Source: Nocardioides sp. Root1257 (lineage in GTDB: Bacteria > Actinomycetota > Actinomycetes > Propionibacteriales > Nocardioidaceae). From it: a stretch of 64,000 bases of DNA. The stretch spans positions 951,454 through 1,015,453 of the forward strand of contig NZ_LMDV01000001.1 in NCBI RefSeq assembly GCF_001425175.1. The letters run 5' to 3'. A program made the translations under genes and the position numbers. Below are positions 1-7,967 of the stretch, piece after piece (position 1 is the first letter of the stretch; every line of letters starts with the position of its first letter). The notes below the pieces were generated by a model, which saw only the letters and a program-made list of their open reading frames with translations, had not been told where the DNA came from and did no database searches.

Positions 1-1280
1 GCGATCGCCGCCAGGCCCGTGACCTGGGCGTGCGTGGGGATGACGGCGACCCGGATCGCGTCGCGGTGGTCGGCCTCGGCGGTCCGCGCGGCGATCTGGG
101 CGACGCGGACGGAGTCGGCGTCGTTGGGCAGCACCACGACCTCCGCGGCACCGCAGCCGGTGATCGCCTCGAGCAGCTCGCCGGTCGACGGACGCAGCCC
201 GGGACCGGCGCTGACGACCACCGCGCCCGCCTCCTCGAACAGGGCGGCGAGCCCGGGGCCCGCGGCGACCGCGATCACCCGACGGCCGGAGCGGGCCGAG
301 ACCCGTCCGACACCGGCCGCCTCGACCTGCTCGGCGAAGTGCGTGACCCGGACCCGGTGCGGTCGCCCGGCCTCGATGCCGGCCTCGATGGCGGCGCCGA
401 CGTCGTCGACGTGGACGTGCACGTTCCAGAGCCCGTCGCCGCCGACGACCACGAGCGAGTCGCCGAGCCCGGCGAGCGTCTCCCGCAGCGCGCCGATCCC
501 GGCGTCCTCGGCGTCGAGCAGGTACATCACCTCGTACGCCGGGCCGTCCGGGGTCAGGTCTCCTGCGGTGGGCTGGATCGGCACCGGGATCTGGCGCGCG
601 CCGATCGGCGCGGTCACCGGCACCGGCCGGCGGCCGGTCAGGACGGTCTCGGCGGCATCGAGGATCACGCTCAGCCCGCGGCCGCCGGCGTCCACGACGC
701 CGGCGTCGCGCAGCACGGGCAACAGCTCCGGCGTACGAGCGAGGGCCTCGCGCGCGGCCGCGGCTGCGGCCACGAAGACGTCGCGCGAGCGCGCCCCCGG
801 CTCGGCGGCGACCTTCGCGGCGGCTTCCCCGGCGGCCCGGCTGACCGTGAGGATCGTGCCCTCGACCGGCGTACCGACCGCGGCGTAGCTCGCGTCCGCC
901 GCCCCGACCAGGGCGGCCGCCATCACGGACGCGCTGCGCTCCTCGGCCTCGGCCTGCACGATCCGGCGGGCGATCGCGCGCAGCATCTCGCTGAGGATGA
1001 CCCCTGAGTTGCCGCGCGCACCGAGGAGCGCGCCGCGGCCGAAGGCGTCGAGCGCGGGCCCGAGGCCGACGTCGGGATCCTGCGCGACCAGGGCGCGCAC
1101 GGCGTCGCGCGCGCCCGAGACGGTGAGGTACATGTTGGTGCCGGTGTCGCCGTCGGGCACCGGGTAGACGTTGAGCGCGTCGATCTCCTCGCGGGCCTGG
1201 GCCAGCGCGTCGGTGGCCACGTCGACGAAGCGCAGCACCACGGCGAGGGTGATGCGGCCCTCGATCGGTACTTCCATCAT
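1..1280 (-). CDS. DAK2-domain (FakA/YloV-like) kinase, C-terminus cut off
   Basis: The reading frame enters from the left edge and starts at tandem ATGs (1280 or 1277), 6-7 bases after a GAGG. The visible ~426 residues open with an N-terminal DhaL/DAK2-type domain: NVYPVPDGDTGTNMYLT near residue 35 is the ATP/Mg loop, and GARGNSGVILSE follows. A FakA-like middle and C-terminal part comes next. The family phosphorylates dihydroxyacetone or, as FakA, fatty acids held by FakB/DegV proteins; which applies here is not visible. It is divergent from rpmB, as I recall for mycobacteria (Rv2974c beside rpmB). The family call is firm, the substrate is not. Confidence 0.9.
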   Translation of the reverse strand, partial: MMEVPIEGRITLAVVLRFVDVATDALAQAREEIDALNVYPVPDGDTGTNMYLTVSGARDAVRALVAQDPDVGLGPALDAFGRGALLGARGNSGVILSEMLRAIARRIVQAEAEERSASVMAAALVGAADASYAAVGTPVEGTILTVSRAAGEAAAKVAAEPGARSRDVFVAAAAAAREALARTPELLPVLRDAGVVDAGGRGLSVILDAAETVLTGRRPVPVTAPIGARQIPVPIQPTAGDLTPDGPAYEVMYLLDAEDAGIGALRETLAGLGDSLVVVGGDGLWNVHVHVDDVGAAIEAGIEAGRPHRVRVTHFAEQVEAAGVGRVSARSGRRVIAVAAGPGLAALFEEAGAVVVSAGPGLRPSTGELLEAITGCGAAEVVVLPNDADSVRVAQIAARTAEADHRDAIRVAVIPTHAQVTGLAAI

Positions 1281-1472
1281 CGCGACCTCGATCGTGGAGA
1301 ATGGTGCGGACGGGCTCGGTCGTTCTCGGGGGAGTCGCCCTCGGGGAGATGAGTGCCACAGGCTAGTGGCAGGCGCACGATTTCCGCCTCGGCGGCCCGT
1401 CGGATACATTTGTTCGGTTGCCCGTTCACGGGCCCCCTTTCTCAAGACCATCGATTCGTTCAGGAGTACCTC

Positions 1473-1658
1473 GTGGCTGCCGTCTGTGACATCTGCGCCA
1501 AGAAGCCGGGCTTCGGCAACAACCGGCCGTGGTCGCGCAAGATCACGAAGCGCCGCTTCGACCCCAACATCCAGCGCGTGCGGGCGACCGTCAACGGCAC
1601 GCCGAAGCGTCTCAACGTGTGCACCGGCTGCCTCAAGGCCGGCAAGGTCTCGCGCTGA
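1473..1658 (+). CDS. rpmB: 50S ribosomal protein L28, zinc-ribbon (C+) form
   Basis: Encodes a 61-residue large-subunit ribosomal protein. The GTG start at 1473 is chosen because CAGGAG lies 6 bases upstream and the protein then begins AAVCDICAKKPGFGNN, the standard L28 N-terminus. Two CXXC pairs (Cys5/Cys8 and Cys50/Cys53) make it the zinc-binding C+ form. Many actinobacteria also keep a cysteine-free copy used under zinc limitation, but none is in this window. The gene is monocistronic and followed by a strong intrinsic terminator. Confidence 0.97.
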   Translation: MAAVCDICAKKPGFGNNRPWSRKITKRRFDPNIQRVRATVNGTPKRLNVCTGCLKAGKVSR

Positions 1659-1673
1659 CCTAGCTCTTCCGAG

Positions 1674-1704
1674 AGGCCCCGACCGTTCAGCGGTCGGGGC
1701 CTTT
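1674..1704 (+). terminator. Intrinsic terminator of rpmB
   Basis: A perfect 12-bp stem (1674-1685 with 1691-1702), a 5-base loop, and a short T run (TTT at 1702-1704). It lies 15 bases after the rpmB stop and before the convergent thiL end, so it could act on both strands. Confidence 0.85.
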
Positions 1705-1739
1705 CGCATGCCCGGAGCGCTGTTGCTGGTCGACGCCGC

Positions 1740-2711
1740 TCAAAAGTGCGTCCACCCGGTGGGTCCGTCGTACGCCGCGCCGTCGACGGTGACGCCGGAG
1801 CCCTCCGTGACGGCGCCGATGACGGCCCAGCCGTCCGGCACCGCCCCGACCGAGGGGAAGGTCGCCAGCAGGGCGTGGTCGTCGCCCCCACCGAGGATGA
1901 ACTGGATCGGGTCGGCACCGAGGGCGGCCCCCACAGCCTGCAGCGGCTCGGGGACGTCGAAGGCCGAGGCGTGGACGTCGATCGCGACGCCGGAGTCGTC
2001 GGCGAGGTGGCCGGCCTCCGCGAGCAGCCCGTCGGAGACGTCGATCAGTGCCGTGGCACCGGCCGCGGCGGCCGCCGGACCCGCGTCGTACGGCGGCTCC
2101 GGGCGTCGGTAGGCCTCGACCAGCACCCGCGGGGAGCGGAAGCCGCGCCCCAGCACCGCGAGCCCACCCGCCGCCCAGCCCTGGCGCCCGCAGAGCGCCA
2201 GCACGTCGCCCGGGCGCGCCCCCGAGCGCAGCACCGGCGACTCGGTGCAGGCGCCGAGCACGGTCACGGCGATCACCACCTGGTCGGCCCGGGTGAGGTC
2301 TCCCCCGACGACGCTGGCGCCGACCTTGGCGCACTCCTCGGCGAACCCGCGTGCGAAGTCGAGCGCCCACTGCACGGGCAGGTCGGCCGGGGCCGCGAGA
2401 CCGACCGTGAGCGAGGTGGCGCGTCCGCCCATCGCGTTGATGTCGGACAGGTTCTGCGCGGCGGCCCGGTGGCCGACGTCGACGGCGTCGGCCCACTCCC
2501 GGCGGAAGTGGCGACCCTCGACCATCAGGTCCGTCGACACGACGACGTGGCCGGTGCGCACCCGCAGGACGGCGGCGTCGTCGCCGGGACCGACCAGCAC
2601 CTGCTCGCCCTGCGGGAACAGGGCGACGAGCGCCGAGATCAGGCCGAACTCCCCCGCGTCGGCGAGGGTGGCGTCGGGCGGGAACGGGTCGGGGGCGGCC
2701 ATGGCACCCAT
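1740..2711 (-). CDS. thiL: Thiamine-monophosphate kinase
   Basis: ThiL phosphorylates thiamine monophosphate to thiamine diphosphate, the last step of vitamin B1 synthesis. The 323-residue product shows the PurM/AIR-synthase-like ATP-grasping fold markers: GPGDDAAVL (residues 41-49), STDLMVEGRHFRRE (59-72), NLSDINAMGG (about 87-96) and DVSDGLLAEAGHLA in the C-terminal half. Starts at 2711 (MGAMAAPD) and 2702 (MAAPD) are both possible; GGTGGG abuts the first. It is divergent from the Lrp-type gene and convergent with rpmB. Confidence 0.94.
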   Translation of the reverse strand: MGAMAAPDPFPPDATLADAGEFGLISALVALFPQGEQVLVGPGDDAAVLRVRTGHVVVSTDLMVEGRHFRREWADAVDVGHRAAAQNLSDINAMGGRATSLTVGLAAPADLPVQWALDFARGFAEECAKVGASVVGGDLTRADQVVIAVTVLGACTESPVLRSGARPGDVLALCGRQGWAAGGLAVLGRGFRSPRVLVEAYRRPEPPYDAGPAAAAAGATALIDVSDGLLAEAGHLADDSGVAIDVHASAFDVPEPLQAVGAALGADPIQFILGGGDDHALLATFPSVGAVPDGWAVIGAVTEGSGVTVDGAAYDGPTGWTHF

Positions 2712-2744
2712 CCCACCAGATGCCGGGTGGGACGATCGACGCCA

Positions 2745-2774
2745 CCTACCGACACGCGCATACCGCGCGGTAGG
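2745..2774. promoter_or_regulatory. Inverted repeat in the thiL/Lrp-domain divergent spacer
   Basis: CCTACCG (2745-2751) is repeated inverted as CGGTAGG (2768-2774), and the right half sits in a 12-bp perfect palindrome TACCGCGCGGTA (2761-2772). It lies in the only space between two divergent genes, so it may be an operator. No known factor is recognised. Confidence 0.35.
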
Positions 2775-2814
2775 TTGGCCCAGCACGTTCGCCAGCAACC
2801 CCAGGGAGAGCTCG

Positions 2815-3051
2815 ATGGTCGTCCAGGCGTACATCCTGATCCAGACCGATGTCGGTAAGGCTGCTGAGGTGGCATCAGCCATTGCGCAGGTCAAGGGCGT
2901 GACCCTCGCGGAGGACGTCACCGGCCCGTACGACGTGATCGTGCGCGCCGAGGCCCGCAACGTCGACGAGCTCGGCAAGCTGGTCGTCTCCAAGGTCCAG
3001 AACCTCGACGGCATCACCCGCACGCTGACCTGCCCGGTCGTGCACATCTGA
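2815..3051 (+). CDS. Stand-alone Lrp/AsnC ligand-binding (RAM) domain protein
   Basis: A 78-residue protein made only of the RAM domain found at the C-terminus of Lrp/AsnC regulators (YILIQTDVGKAAEVASAIAQVKGV ... GPYDVIVRAEA). There is no helix-turn-helix. Such proteins form dimers or decamers and may bind amino acids or modulate full-length Lrp proteins. The ATG at 2815 is preceded by AGGGAGAG. The stop codon directly abuts the GTG of the DUF3515 gene, so the two are probably co-translated. The domain assignment is firm; the role is unknown. Confidence 0.88.
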   Translation: MVVQAYILIQTDVGKAAEVASAIAQVKGVTLAEDVTGPYDVIVRAEARNVDELGKLVVSKVQNLDGITRTLTCPVVHI

Positions 3052-3561
3052 GTGCAGGCCACCGCGCGTTCGCGACGCCCCGGGTCCCGGCGGACCCGGG
3101 GCGTCGTCGCGTGCGCTGCCCTGCTGCTCCTTGCGACGGGGTGCAGCAGCGGGCCGCCGGACATCCCGACGCCCGACCTGTCGTCGACCGACGACGCCGC
3201 CTGCCGGGCGCTCGTCTCGGCCCTGCCCGACACCCTCGCCGGTGAGAAGTCGGTCGAGGTCGACGGCGACGCGGCGTACGGCGCGGCCTGGGGCGATCCC
3301 GCGATCGTGCTGACCTGCGGGGTCGGTGCGACCGATCTCGACGACGTGCCGAAGTGCGTCGTGGCCGACGGCGTCGGCTGGCTGGTGCCCACGGACGAGG
3401 TCGACGGCGACCGGGACGCGACGTTCACCGCCGACGGCTACCGCCCCCGGGTGCGTCTCGAGGTCCCGCGGGACTACCTGCCCGAGCAGGGGGCGAGCGC
3501 GCTCGCCGAGCTGGCGCCCCTGGTCAAGGCACACACCACCAAGAAGGTGCCCTGCGTCTAG
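3052..3561 (+). CDS. DUF3515 family lipoprotein
   Basis: A 169-residue secreted protein. A basic N-terminus and hydrophobic segment end in a lipobox (LLLLATGC), so lipid attachment at the Cys near residue 31 and cell-surface location are expected. The rest matches the DUF3515 pattern: DDAACRALVSALPDTLAG, then AYGAAWGDPAIVLTCG, with paired cysteines. GTG start at 3052 with zero spacing from the upstream gene. The family sits beside ddl in many actinobacteria as I recall, which hints at a cell-wall link, but no function is established. Its last five codons lie in a tandem repeat. Confidence 0.88.
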   Translation: MQATARSRRPGSRRTRGVVACAALLLLATGCSSGPPDIPTPDLSSTDDAACRALVSALPDTLAGEKSVEVDGDAAYGAAWGDPAIVLTCGVGATDLDDVPKCVVADGVGWLVPTDEVDGDRDATFTADGYRPRVRLEVPRDYLPEQGASALAELAPLVKAHTTKKVPCV

Positions 3562-3600
3562 GTGCCCTGCGTCTAGGTGCCTGCGTCTAGCGCCGTCTAG
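3547..3600. repeat. Tandem repeat of 15-bp units carrying stop codons
   Basis: The unit GTGCCCTGCGTCTAG occurs at 3547-3561 and 3562-3576, then as a 14-base variant at 3577-3590, and as a partial CGCCGTCTAG at 3591-3600. The first unit encodes the last residues and TAG stop of the DUF3515 gene. The final CTAG is palindromic and overlaps the stop of the convergent ddl gene. It looks like replication slippage that multiplied a gene end. Confidence 0.9.
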
Positions 3601-4730
3601 CGCAGGCCGGTGTCGCGGGCCAGCGCCAGCCGGATCAGGCGGTCCACGAGCGCCGGGTAGTCGACCCCCGACGCCGCCCACATCTGCGGGTACATCGAGG
3701 TCGGCGTGAAGCCCGGCATCGTGTTGATCTCGTTGACCACGACCCGCCCGTCGGCGAGCACGAAGAAGTCGACCCGGGCGAGGCCCTCGCAGCCCACGGC
3801 GTCGAAGGCGCGCACGGCCAGCGCCCGGATCTCCGCGGCGATGTCGTCCGGCAGGTCGGCCGGGATGTCGATCTCGGTGTGCTCACCGGGCAGGTACTTG
3901 GCCGCGAAGTCGTAGAACTCGTGGTCGCCGCCGACGCGCAGCTCGGCCGGAGCGCTGGTCTCCGGGGTGCCGTCGAGCGCCTGGAGGACCCCGCACTCGA
4001 TCTCGCGGGCATCGACCGCGGCCACCTCGACGAGCACCTTCGGGTCGAACCGGATGGCCTCGGCGATCGCGTCGTCGAGCTCGCCCGCGTCGTGCACCTT
4101 GGAGATGCCGAAGCTCGAGCCGCCGCGGGCCGGCTTCACGAACTGCGGGTAGCCGAGCGTGGCGGCCCGCTCACGGCAGCCGTCCGGGTCCTGCTCCCAC
4201 TCGCGTGCCGTCACGGTGACCGACGGGAGGACCGGCAGTCCGGCAGCGGTGAGCACGACCTTCATGTAGGCCTTGTCCATGCTGACCGCGGAGGCCAGCA
4301 CCCCGGCGCCGACGTAGCGGACGCCGGCCATCTCGAGCATCCCCTGGATGGTCCCGTCCTCGCCCCACGGCCCGTGCAGCAGGGGAAAGACCACGTCGAC
4401 GTCGCCGAGGGTGCGTGGCGGCTGCGACGGCTCGGTCACGACCAGGCCGGTCGAGCTCGCCTCGGGCGCCAGCGCGATGGTGGCACGATCGCCGTCGACG
4501 GCCGGGAGCCGGTCCGGCCCCTCGATCCGCAGCCGCTCGGGGTCACCGGACTCCAGCACCCAGCGACCGTCGGTGGCGATGCCGATCGGGACCACGTCGT
4601 ACTGCTCGGGGTCGATCGCCGCGAGGACGCTGCCGGCGGTGACGCAGGAGATGGCGTGCTCGCTGGATCGTCCTCCGAACACGACGGCGACGCGGGGCTT
4701 GCGGGATGGCCGCTCAGACGGGGAGTTCAT
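3597..4730 (-). CDS. ddl: D-alanine--D-alanine ligase
   Basis: An ATP-grasp ligase that joins two D-alanines for peptidoglycan precursors in the cytosol. The 377-residue product has the N-terminal signature VAVVFGGRSSEHAIS, the glycine-rich ATP loop region KPARGGSSFGISKV, and the C-terminal metal-binding EINTMPGFT. The ATG at 4730 is preferred over GTG at 4736 because AAGG lies 8 bases upstream of it. It is convergent with the DUF3515 lipoprotein and divergent from the PLP enzyme. The length is normal for the family. Confidence 0.96.
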   Translation of the reverse strand: MNSPSERPSRKPRVAVVFGGRSSEHAISCVTAGSVLAAIDPEQYDVVPIGIATDGRWVLESGDPERLRIEGPDRLPAVDGDRATIALAPEASSTGLVVTEPSQPPRTLGDVDVVFPLLHGPWGEDGTIQGMLEMAGVRYVGAGVLASAVSMDKAYMKVVLTAAGLPVLPSVTVTAREWEQDPDGCRERAATLGYPQFVKPARGGSSFGISKVHDAGELDDAIAEAIRFDPKVLVEVAAVDAREIECGVLQALDGTPETSAPAELRVGGDHEFYDFAAKYLPGEHTEIDIPADLPDDIAAEIRALAVRAFDAVGCEGLARVDFFVLADGRVVVNEINTMPGFTPTSMYPQMWAASGVDYPALVDRLIRLALARDTGLR

Positions 4731-4761
4731 CGGCACGACCTTATCCGTCTAGGTTGCTGGC

Positions 4762-5829
4762 ATGACCGAGGACCTGCGGCCCGCCACCATCGCCGTCACG
4801 ACCGGCCGGCCCCCCCACGAGCCGGACCAGCCGTTGAACCAGCCGATCGTGATGGCCTCGACGTACGTCGCGGGCGGCGACCTCGAGTACGGCCGCTACG
4901 GCAACCCGACGTGGACGGCGTTCGAGGACACGCTCGGCGCCCTGGAGGGCGGCCGGGCACTGGCCTTCTCGACCGGGATGGCGGCCACCACCACGGTGCT
5001 CGACCTCGTCGGCCACGACGCGCTGGTGATCGCCCCGGCGCACTCCTACACCGGCACCCTGCTCGAGTTGGCCGACCTGGAGAGCCGCGGACGGCTGCGC
5101 ACCAAGCTGGTCGACATCACCGACACCGAGGCCGTCGTCGGAGCGGTCGAGGACGCAGCGCTCGTGTGGTTCGAGTCGCCCACCAACCCCGCCCTCGAGG
5201 TCGCCGACATCGCGGCGATCAGTGCCGCCGCGCACGAGGCGGGTGCGTACGTCGTGGTCGACAACACCTTCGCGACGCCGATCAACCAGCGGCCGCTGAC
5301 GATGGGCGCCGACATCGTCGTGCACTCCGCGACGAAGTACCTCGCCGGCCACAGCGATGCCCTGCTGGGTGCGGCAGTCACTGCCAACGACGAGCTCTAC
5401 GCCGTCCTCAAGGGGCGGCGCGACCTCCTCGGCGCCGTACCCGGCACCCTCGAGGCGTGGCTGGCCGCGCGCGGCATCCGCACGCTGCACCTGCGCGTCG
5501 AGCGGGCCCAGCAGAACGCCGCCGAGCTGGTCCGCCGGCTGCTCGGCCACCCCGCGGTCAGCGAGGTCCGCTACCCCGGGTTCGGTGGCATCGTCTCGGT
5601 CGTGCTCGCCTCCGGCGCGATGGCCGCCGACCTGTTCACCCACCAGACCAGGCTGTGGGTGCACGCGACCTCGCTGGGCGGCGTGGAGTCGACCTTGGAG
5701 CGCCGGCGTCGCTGGAAGGCCGAGCCCGCCACCATCCCGGACGGCCTGGTGCGGCTGTCCGTCGGCATCGAGGACGTCGAGGACCTCTGGGCCGACCTCG
5801 AGCGGGCGCTGGACAACCTGGTCAGGTAG
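4762..5829 (+). CDS. Cys/Met metabolism PLP enzyme (cystathionine gamma-lyase/synthase-like)
   Basis: A fold-type I PLP enzyme of 355 residues. Visible signatures are the early GRYGNPTWTAFE segment, STGMAA, the cofactor-binding VVDNTFATP, and the PLP lysine in HSATKYLAGHSD. Family members carry out beta/gamma elimination or replacement on cystathionine, homoserine esters or methionine. Sequence reading alone does not separate lyase from synthase. It is divergent from ddl with only 31 bases between start codons, and ends before a hairpin shared with gpsA. Confidence 0.88.
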   Translation: MTEDLRPATIAVTTGRPPHEPDQPLNQPIVMASTYVAGGDLEYGRYGNPTWTAFEDTLGALEGGRALAFSTGMAATTTVLDLVGHDALVIAPAHSYTGTLLELADLESRGRLRTKLVDITDTEAVVGAVEDAALVWFESPTNPALEVADIAAISAAAHEAGAYVVVDNTFATPINQRPLTMGADIVVHSATKYLAGHSDALLGAAVTANDELYAVLKGRRDLLGAVPGTLEAWLAARGIRTLHLRVERAQQNAAELVRRLLGHPAVSEVRYPGFGGIVSVVLASGAMAADLFTHQTRLWVHATSLGGVESTLERRRRWKAEPATIPDGLVRLSVGIEDVEDLWADLERALDNLVR

Positions 5830-5920
5830 CCGGACGAGGCTGGCTCACACCTCACCGGGTCTCGGCACGCTCCCCGCGACTTCGTTCCTCAGTCGCGTCG
5901 CTTGCTCGACCACCATCAGA

Positions 5921-5950
5921 CTGACGTGATCGACTTCGTCGATCAGTCAG
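5921..5950. terminator. Hairpin between the convergent PLP enzyme and gpsA
   Basis: TGATCGAC (5927-5934) pairs with GTCGATCA (5938-5945) around a 3-base loop. An outer CTGAC/GTCAG arm extends it, with one bulged base. It covers the gpsA stop codon and probably ends transcripts from both sides. The 90 bases before it contain a CTCGACCACCA-ending, REP-like stretch. Confidence 0.65.
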
Positions 5951-6947
5951 TCTCAGCCTTCGTGTCGCGGGCGATGAACGCGTCCATCATCTCCGCCGCC
6001 GTCATCCGGCCGTCGACGAGCGCGTCGACGTGGTGCGCGATCGGGGCGTCCACGCCGGTGCGCTCGGCCAGGGCGAGGAGGGACGAGCACGACTTCGCGC
6101 CCTCGGCGACCTGACGGGTCGAGGCGTAGATCTCCTCGGTCGTCATCCCCTGCCCCAGCTTCTCGCCGAACGTCCGGTTGCGGGACAGCGGCGACGAGCA
6201 GGTGGCGACCAGGTCGCCGAGCCCGGCGAGGCCCATCAGCGTCAGGGGGTTGGCGCCGAGCGCCATCGCGAGCCGCGCGGTCTCCGCGAGGCCGCGGGTG
6301 ATCAGCGAGGCGGTCGTGTTGTCGCCGAAGCCGAGGCCGACGGCCATGCCGACCGACAGCGCGACCACGTTCTTGTAGGCACCGCCGAGCTCGCAGCCGA
6401 GCACATCGACGCTGGTGTAGGGGCGGAACGCCGGCGAGTGGCAGCGTGCCTGCAGCATCTTGGCGACGTCCTCGTCCTCGCAGGCCACCACCGAAGCGGC
6501 CGGCTCACGACGGGCGATCTCCTTCGCCAGGTTGGGCCCGCTGATGACGGCGATGCGCTCGGGGCCCGCCTCGGTGATCTCGGCGATCACCTGGCTCATC
6601 CGCTCCAGGGTGCCCAGCTCGACGCCCTTCATCAGCGAGACGAAGGTCGCCCCGGGCTCGACGTACGGCGCCCACTGGGTGAGGTTCTCCCGCAGCGACT
6701 GCGACGGGGTCGCGAGCACGACGACGTCGGCGCCGTGCAGCGCCTTCTCGACGTCGTGGGTCGCCTGGATCGCCGGCGGCAGCTCGACGCCGGGGAGGTA
6801 GTCGGCGTTCTCGCGCTGCTCATTGACAGCGGCGGCGACCTCCTCGCGACGGGCCCAGAGGGTGACGTCGTTGCCGGCGTCGGCCAGCACGATCGAGAAC
6901 GCGGTCCCCCAGGAACCGGCACCGAAGACCGCGACCTTTTCACTCAT
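5943..6947 (-). CDS. gpsA: Glycerol-3-phosphate dehydrogenase [NAD(P)+]
   Basis: Reduces dihydroxyacetone phosphate to sn-glycerol-3-phosphate for phospholipid synthesis. The 334-residue protein begins with the Rossmann loop GAGSWGTA (residues 9-16) and has the catalytic-lysine segment GGAYKNVVALSVGMAVGLGFGDNT. ATG at 6947 (MSEKVAVFG) is the expected start. It overlaps by ATGA the stop of a 27-residue mini-ORF encoded by the 80-bp repeat, so translation is probably coupled to upstream plsC through those mini-ORFs. PlsC acts two steps later in the same lipid pathway. Confidence 0.96.
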   Translation of the reverse strand: MSEKVAVFGAGSWGTAFSIVLADAGNDVTLWARREEVAAAVNEQRENADYLPGVELPPAIQATHDVEKALHGADVVVLATPSQSLRENLTQWAPYVEPGATFVSLMKGVELGTLERMSQVIAEITEAGPERIAVISGPNLAKEIARREPAASVVACEDEDVAKMLQARCHSPAFRPYTSVDVLGCELGGAYKNVVALSVGMAVGLGFGDNTTASLITRGLAETARLAMALGANPLTLMGLAGLGDLVATCSSPLSRNRTFGEKLGQGMTTEEIYASTRQVAEGAKSCSSLLALAERTGVDAPIAHHVDALVDGRMTAAEMMDAFIARDTKAETD

Positions 6948-7106
6948 GCACGTACTCGCTTCGCTCCGTGCGCGCATGAGGCACTGAGGACGCTGCGTTG
7001 GATTGTTCGCTCGCTTCGCTCACTCATGCACGTACTCGCTTCGCTCCGTGCGCGCATGAGGCACTGAGGACGCTGCGTTGGATTGTTCGCTCGCTTCGCT
7101 CACTCA
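6941..7106. repeat. Perfect 80-bp tandem duplication at the plsC/gpsA junction
   Basis: Bases 6941-7020 and 7021-7100 are identical over all 80 positions, and the first six bases recur at 7101-7106. On the minus strand each unit begins TGAGTGAGCGAAGCGAGCG and ends GTACGTGCA. The unit supplies stop, start and the first codons of gpsA, so duplication kept the reading frame and the stop-start overlap at every junction. Confidence 0.97.
6944..7027 (-). CDS. Mini-ORF copy 2 (27 residues) in the 80-bp repeat
   Basis: ATG at 7027 opens a 27-codon frame that starts MSERSERTIQRS and is rich in Ser, Arg and Ala. Its TGA (6944-6946) overlaps the gpsA ATG as ATGA. Its own ATG overlaps the stop of the first mini-ORF. 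No good Shine-Dalgarno site precedes it, so ribosomes would arrive by re-initiation. It may have no protein function and serve only as a translational bridge. Confidence 0.45.
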   Translation of the reverse strand: MSERSERTIQRSVLSASCAHGAKRVRA

Positions 7107-7107
7107 C
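7024..7107 (-). CDS. Mini-ORF copy 1 (27 residues) in the 80-bp repeat
   Basis: GTG at 7107 overlaps the plsC stop as GTGA and follows a strong AGGAGG 7 bases upstream. The peptide has the same sequence as copy 2 apart from the GTG start codon, and its TGA overlaps the copy-2 ATG. The ribosome-binding site that once served gpsA now appears to drive this frame. Confidence 0.5.
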   Translation of the reverse strand: MSERSERTIQRSVLSASCAHGAKRVRA

Positions 7108-7868
7108 GTGTTGTCCTCCTGCGCCTTGTGGGGGTTGCCGATCTGTCGCACGCCCTGCTTCTTCATGTCGAAGCGCTCCGCCGGTGCCTGCTCGCCGCGG
7201 ACCTCCTCGACGAGCGCCGTGATGGCCGCCATGATCCGGTCCGTGGCCTGCTGGATCACCGCCGGGGTCCGCTCCAGGTCGACGAGGTCGGACAGGTCGA
7301 CGGGGGTGCCCACCTTCATGGTGATGAGCTTGCGGGGGAAGAGGTCGGGCTTCTTTGCGTACGGCGCGAGGATCGCCTGCGCACCCCACTGGCCGACCGG
7401 GATGACGGGGCACCCGGTCTCCAGCGCGATCCGCGCGGCGCCGGACTTGCCGGTCATCGGCCAGCCGTCGGGGTCCCGGGTGATGGTCCCCTCCGGGTAG
7501 ACCACCACGCACTCGCCCTGGCGGACCGCCGCCACGGCGGCGTCGAAAGCGCCGGCGGCGTTCCTGCTCATCCGCTCGACCGGGATCTGGCCGGCGGCGC
7601 GCAGGAAGTAGCCGAGCGCCCGGTTCTTGAACAGGCCCGACTTCGCGAGGTAGCGGGGCAGCCGGCCGTGGTCGTAGACGATGTGGGCCGCCGTCAGCGG
7701 GTCGACGTGCGAGACGTGGTTGAGCACGAGGATGAAGCCGCCCGACTCCGGGATCCGCTCGCCGTCGATCCACTCGTGGGTGGTCGTCGCCACCAACGCC
7801 GTGCGGACGATCGGCTCCGCGATCCACCACGCCCAGCCGCGCTTCTGGGTCTGCTTCCGAACAACCAC
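7104..7868 (-). CDS. plsC: 1-acyl-sn-glycerol-3-phosphate acyltransferase
   Basis: A membrane-associated acyltransferase that makes phosphatidic acid from lysophosphatidic acid. The 254-residue product has the catalytic HX4D box in NHVSHVDP (His51, Asp56), the substrate block GQIPVERMSRN, and VVYPEGTITRD. It lies directly upstream of gpsA, consistent with a phospholipid operon. Its stop codon overlaps the first mini-ORF of the duplicated element. It is divergent from cofC. Confidence 0.93.
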   Translation of the reverse strand: MVVRKQTQKRGWAWWIAEPIVRTALVATTTHEWIDGERIPESGGFILVLNHVSHVDPLTAAHIVYDHGRLPRYLAKSGLFKNRALGYFLRAAGQIPVERMSRNAAGAFDAAVAAVRQGECVVVYPEGTITRDPDGWPMTGKSGAARIALETGCPVIPVGQWGAQAILAPYAKKPDLFPRKLITMKVGTPVDLSDLVDLERTPAVIQQATDRIMAAITALVEEVRGEQAPAERFDMKKQGVRQIGNPHKAQEDNT

Positions 7869-7967
7869 GTGCGCAGGCTACTCGCTCGTGACACCAGTCA
7901 CGGGACGCGCCGTCTGCGTCGCGGACCGGTCGCTCGAACGCTCCCCCGGCCTGACAGGATCGGCCCG

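Noticed and set aside
6948-6977. N-terminal extension of gpsA (RARSEASTC) into the repeat
   Set aside because: The Rossmann motif position and the ATGA overlap fix the start at 6947.
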